In this document: one piece after another, positions 62,563-64,000 of the stretch
Layout of the letters: every line of letters begins with the position of its first letter
How positions within the stretch are numbered: position 1 is the stretch's first letter
NCBI GenBank assembly: GCA_036261615.1
Contig: DATAKK010000015.1
Span: 11,259 to 75,258 of the forward strand
From: JAJYQH01 sp036261615
GTDB lineage: Bacteria; Actinomycetota; Actinomycetes; Propionibacteriales; Propionibacteriaceae
Direction: 5' to 3'
Length of the DNA: 64,000 nt
Notes under the pieces: model-generated
Databases searched by the model: none
What the model was told of the DNA's origin: nothing
Seen by the model: only the letters and a program-made list of their open reading frames with translations
Program-made: the position numbers and the translations under genes

Positions 62563-62758
62563 CGCCCCGGCTGCCGGCGTCCGGACGCGCGAAGGCCCGC
62601 GGTTCCGCGATGCTCGCCTGCTCAAGGCGCAAGACGCGTTGTCAGCGACCCGTCCCACATCGCCCACGACGTGTTACGGTCCCGCTGCACCGGCTCACCC
62701 CGCGCCGTTGCCATTCGAGCGGGCCCGTCCCCCGCGGGCTCGAGGAGGTGCTGTTTCC
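62563..62758. other. 196-bp intergenic region before the protease gene
   Basis: No gene. It contains a TACGGT -10-like box near 62675 and, just before the protease, a strong CGAGGAGGTG ribosome site (62741-62750). No clear terminator for the kdp operon is visible. Confidence 0.5.
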
Positions 62759-64000
62759 ATGCACGTCAGATATGCCCGGCTCCGCAGATCCGCCGCCCTC
62801 ACGGCGATCGCCGGGGCCACTGTCCTCGCGGCGTCCCTGGTCGCCCCCGCCACCAGCGTCGCCGCCTCCACCCCGACCTCGGGCGGCATGCAGCCCGCGA
62901 TCGGCGTCCACCCCCACTACAAGTCCGCGGGCAGGGTCATCCACACCGCCGAGGGCCCCCTGTTCGGCTGCCAGACCACCACCCCGGCCCAGTGCTACGG
63001 CCCCGACCAGATCCGCGCCGCCTACGGCGTCGACCAGCTCGCCAAGCGCGGGCTCGACGGCCGCGGCCGCACGATCGTCATCGTCGACGCCTACTCCAGC
63101 CCCACCATCACCCAGGACCTCGCCGGCTTCGACTCGCTGTTCGGCCTGCCCGACCCCCACCTGCAGATCATCGCCCCGCAGGGCACCACCGCCTTCGACG
63201 CCAACGACCCCAACCAGGTCGGCTGGGCGGGCGAGATCACCCTCGACGTCGAGTGGGCGCACGCCATCGCCCCCCGGGCGACGATCAAGCTCGTGCTCGC
63301 GAAGTCGAGCCAGGACGCCGACATCTATGCGGCCACCCGCTACGCCGTCCTCCGCAACCTCGGCGACGTCGTCTCGCAGAGCTTCGGCGAGGCCGAGCAG
63401 TGCATGGACCCGAAGATCCTGCGGGCCGAGCATGACGTGTTCACGTTCGCGGCCTGGCGGCGGATGACCGTCCTCGCCTCCGCCGGCGACGAGGGCGCGG
63501 CGCAGCCCAGCTGTGACGGGTCCACCTACATCCAGGCCGCCAGCACGCCGGCGAGCGACCCGAACGTCACCGGGGTCGGCGGCACCCGCCTGTACGCCGA
63601 CGGCAGCACCGGGGCCTACCAGGGCGAGACGGTCTGGAACGACGCCTACGGTGCCGGCGGCGGTGGCTACTCCTCCGTCTTCGAGACCCCGTGGTACCAG
63701 CGCTCGCTGGGCCTGAAGTCGCGCGGCGTGCCCGACGTGTCGTACGACGCGGCGGTGATCGGCGGCGTCCTCACCGTGTGGACGGTCCCCGGGTCGTCCC
63801 AGGGTGTCTTCCTGTTCGGCGGTACCAGCGCCGGCTCGCCCCAGTGGGCCGGTCTCGTAGCCCTGGCCGACCAGATGCACCACGGCCGGGTGGGGGAGAT
63901 CAACCCCACCCTGTACGCGGCCGCGCGGAATCATCGGACCTATGCCGCCGACTTCCACGACGTGACCCAGGGCAACAACGCGGCGCTTCCGGTCACGGCC
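62759..64000 (+). CDS. secreted S53 family peptidase (sedolisin), 3' end outside window
   Basis: 414 codons are visible and the frame is open at the window end. A signal peptide (basic MHVRYARLRR, then AALTAIAGATVLAASLVAPA, ending about residue 36) is followed within about 30 residues by the catalytic domain (YGPDQIRAAYGV). Sedolisin catalytic residues are visible: Glu159 and Asp163 (EITLD), and Ser357 in GGTSAGSPQWAG. A pro-kumamolisin activation domain, usually about 150-190 residues, is missing. The calcium-binding C-terminus lies beyond the window. It is probably an extracellular endopeptidase; the ribosome site CGAGGAGGTG supports ATG 62759. Confidence 0.9.
   Translation, partial: MHVRYARLRRSAALTAIAGATVLAASLVAPATSVAASTPTSGGMQPAIGVHPHYKSAGRVIHTAEGPLFGCQTTTPAQCYGPDQIRAAYGVDQLAKRGLDGRGRTIVIVDAYSSPTITQDLAGFDSLFGLPDPHLQIIAPQGTTAFDANDPNQVGWAGEITLDVEWAHAIAPRATIKLVLAKSSQDADIYAATRYAVLRNLGDVVSQSFGEAEQCMDPKILRAEHDVFTFAAWRRMTVLASAGDEGAAQPSCDGSTYIQAASTPASDPNVTGVGGTRLYADGSTGAYQGETVWNDAYGAGGGGYSSVFETPWYQRSLGLKSRGVPDVSYDAAVIGGVLTVWTVPGSSQGVFLFGGTSAGSPQWAGLVALADQMHHGRVGEINPTLYAAARNHRTYAADFHDVTQGNNAALPVTA

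Overview
The window is a single stretch of high-GC (about 70%) actinobacterial chromosome. Gene density is high, starts are often GTG, and many promoters have a TANNNT -10 box. At least nine genes look leaderless, with a -10-like box ending 6-7 nt before the start codon. The gene order PMT - rsmI - tatD - rsmA - ispE ... TetR - tRNA-Gln - glmU - prs ... rplY - pth - mfd - mazG - eno - ftsB - DUF501 - ppx ... kdp matches, from memory, the Mycobacterium tuberculosis Rv1002c-Rv1031 neighbourhood, with local rearrangements. Together with the carbohydrate genes this suggests a Propionibacteriales-like or related soil or plant-associated actinomycete. That placement is inference; no rRNA is present to settle it.

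Layout. 1-5.6 kb: a sugar ABC importer (binding protein and two permeases, no ATPase) followed by a two-domain VOC protein, an aldo/keto reductase, a tautomerase and a ROK repressor. 6.8-9.4 kb: a nucleotidyltransferase-like protein and an MFS exporter. 9.4-18.8 kb: the conserved housekeeping block (protein mannosyltransferase, rsmI, tatD, rsmA, ispE, MarR, TetR, tRNA-Gln, a C-terminally truncated glmU, prs). 18.8-27.3 kb: a second sugar-uptake and glycosidase island (LacI, binding protein, two permeases, GH130, GH51, GH27) between prs and rplY. 27.6-38.3 kb: rplY, pth, mfd, a lipoprotein, mazG, eno, ftsB, DUF501, ppx, tpx, tRNA-Leu(UAA). 38.4-46.8 kb: Bax-inhibitor-like protein, NUDIX, zinc metallopeptidase, lipoprotein, 3-methyladenine glycosylase, SRPBCC protein, a possible small structured RNA, EcsC-like, DUF389, sirtuin. 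47-53.6 kb: a secreted rhamnogalacturonan lyase, a GH2 beta-galactosidase and an FNT channel. 53.9-62.6 kb: an AKR and a complete, translationally coupled kdpFABCDE potassium system. 62.8 kb to the end: an S53 (sedolisin) protease cut by the window edge.

How the genes work together. The two importers, GH51/GH27/GH130, PL4 and GH2 suggest use of plant cell-wall glycans such as pectin side chains and arabinan. Neither importer has its own ATP-binding subunit, so a shared MsiK-type ATPase elsewhere is likely.

The most unusual signals are not genes. (i) Intergenic regions repeatedly hold about 70-100 bp elements of four short boxes, two direct on the left and two inverted on the right, spaced about 18-22 bp. 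The box sequence changes from locus to locus; one subfamily (three copies) carries a conserved CAGTCAT. (ii) The 7-mer GGACGCC/GGCGTCC is greatly over-represented on both strands and in all reading frames. (iii) GlmU has lost its acetyltransferase active site.
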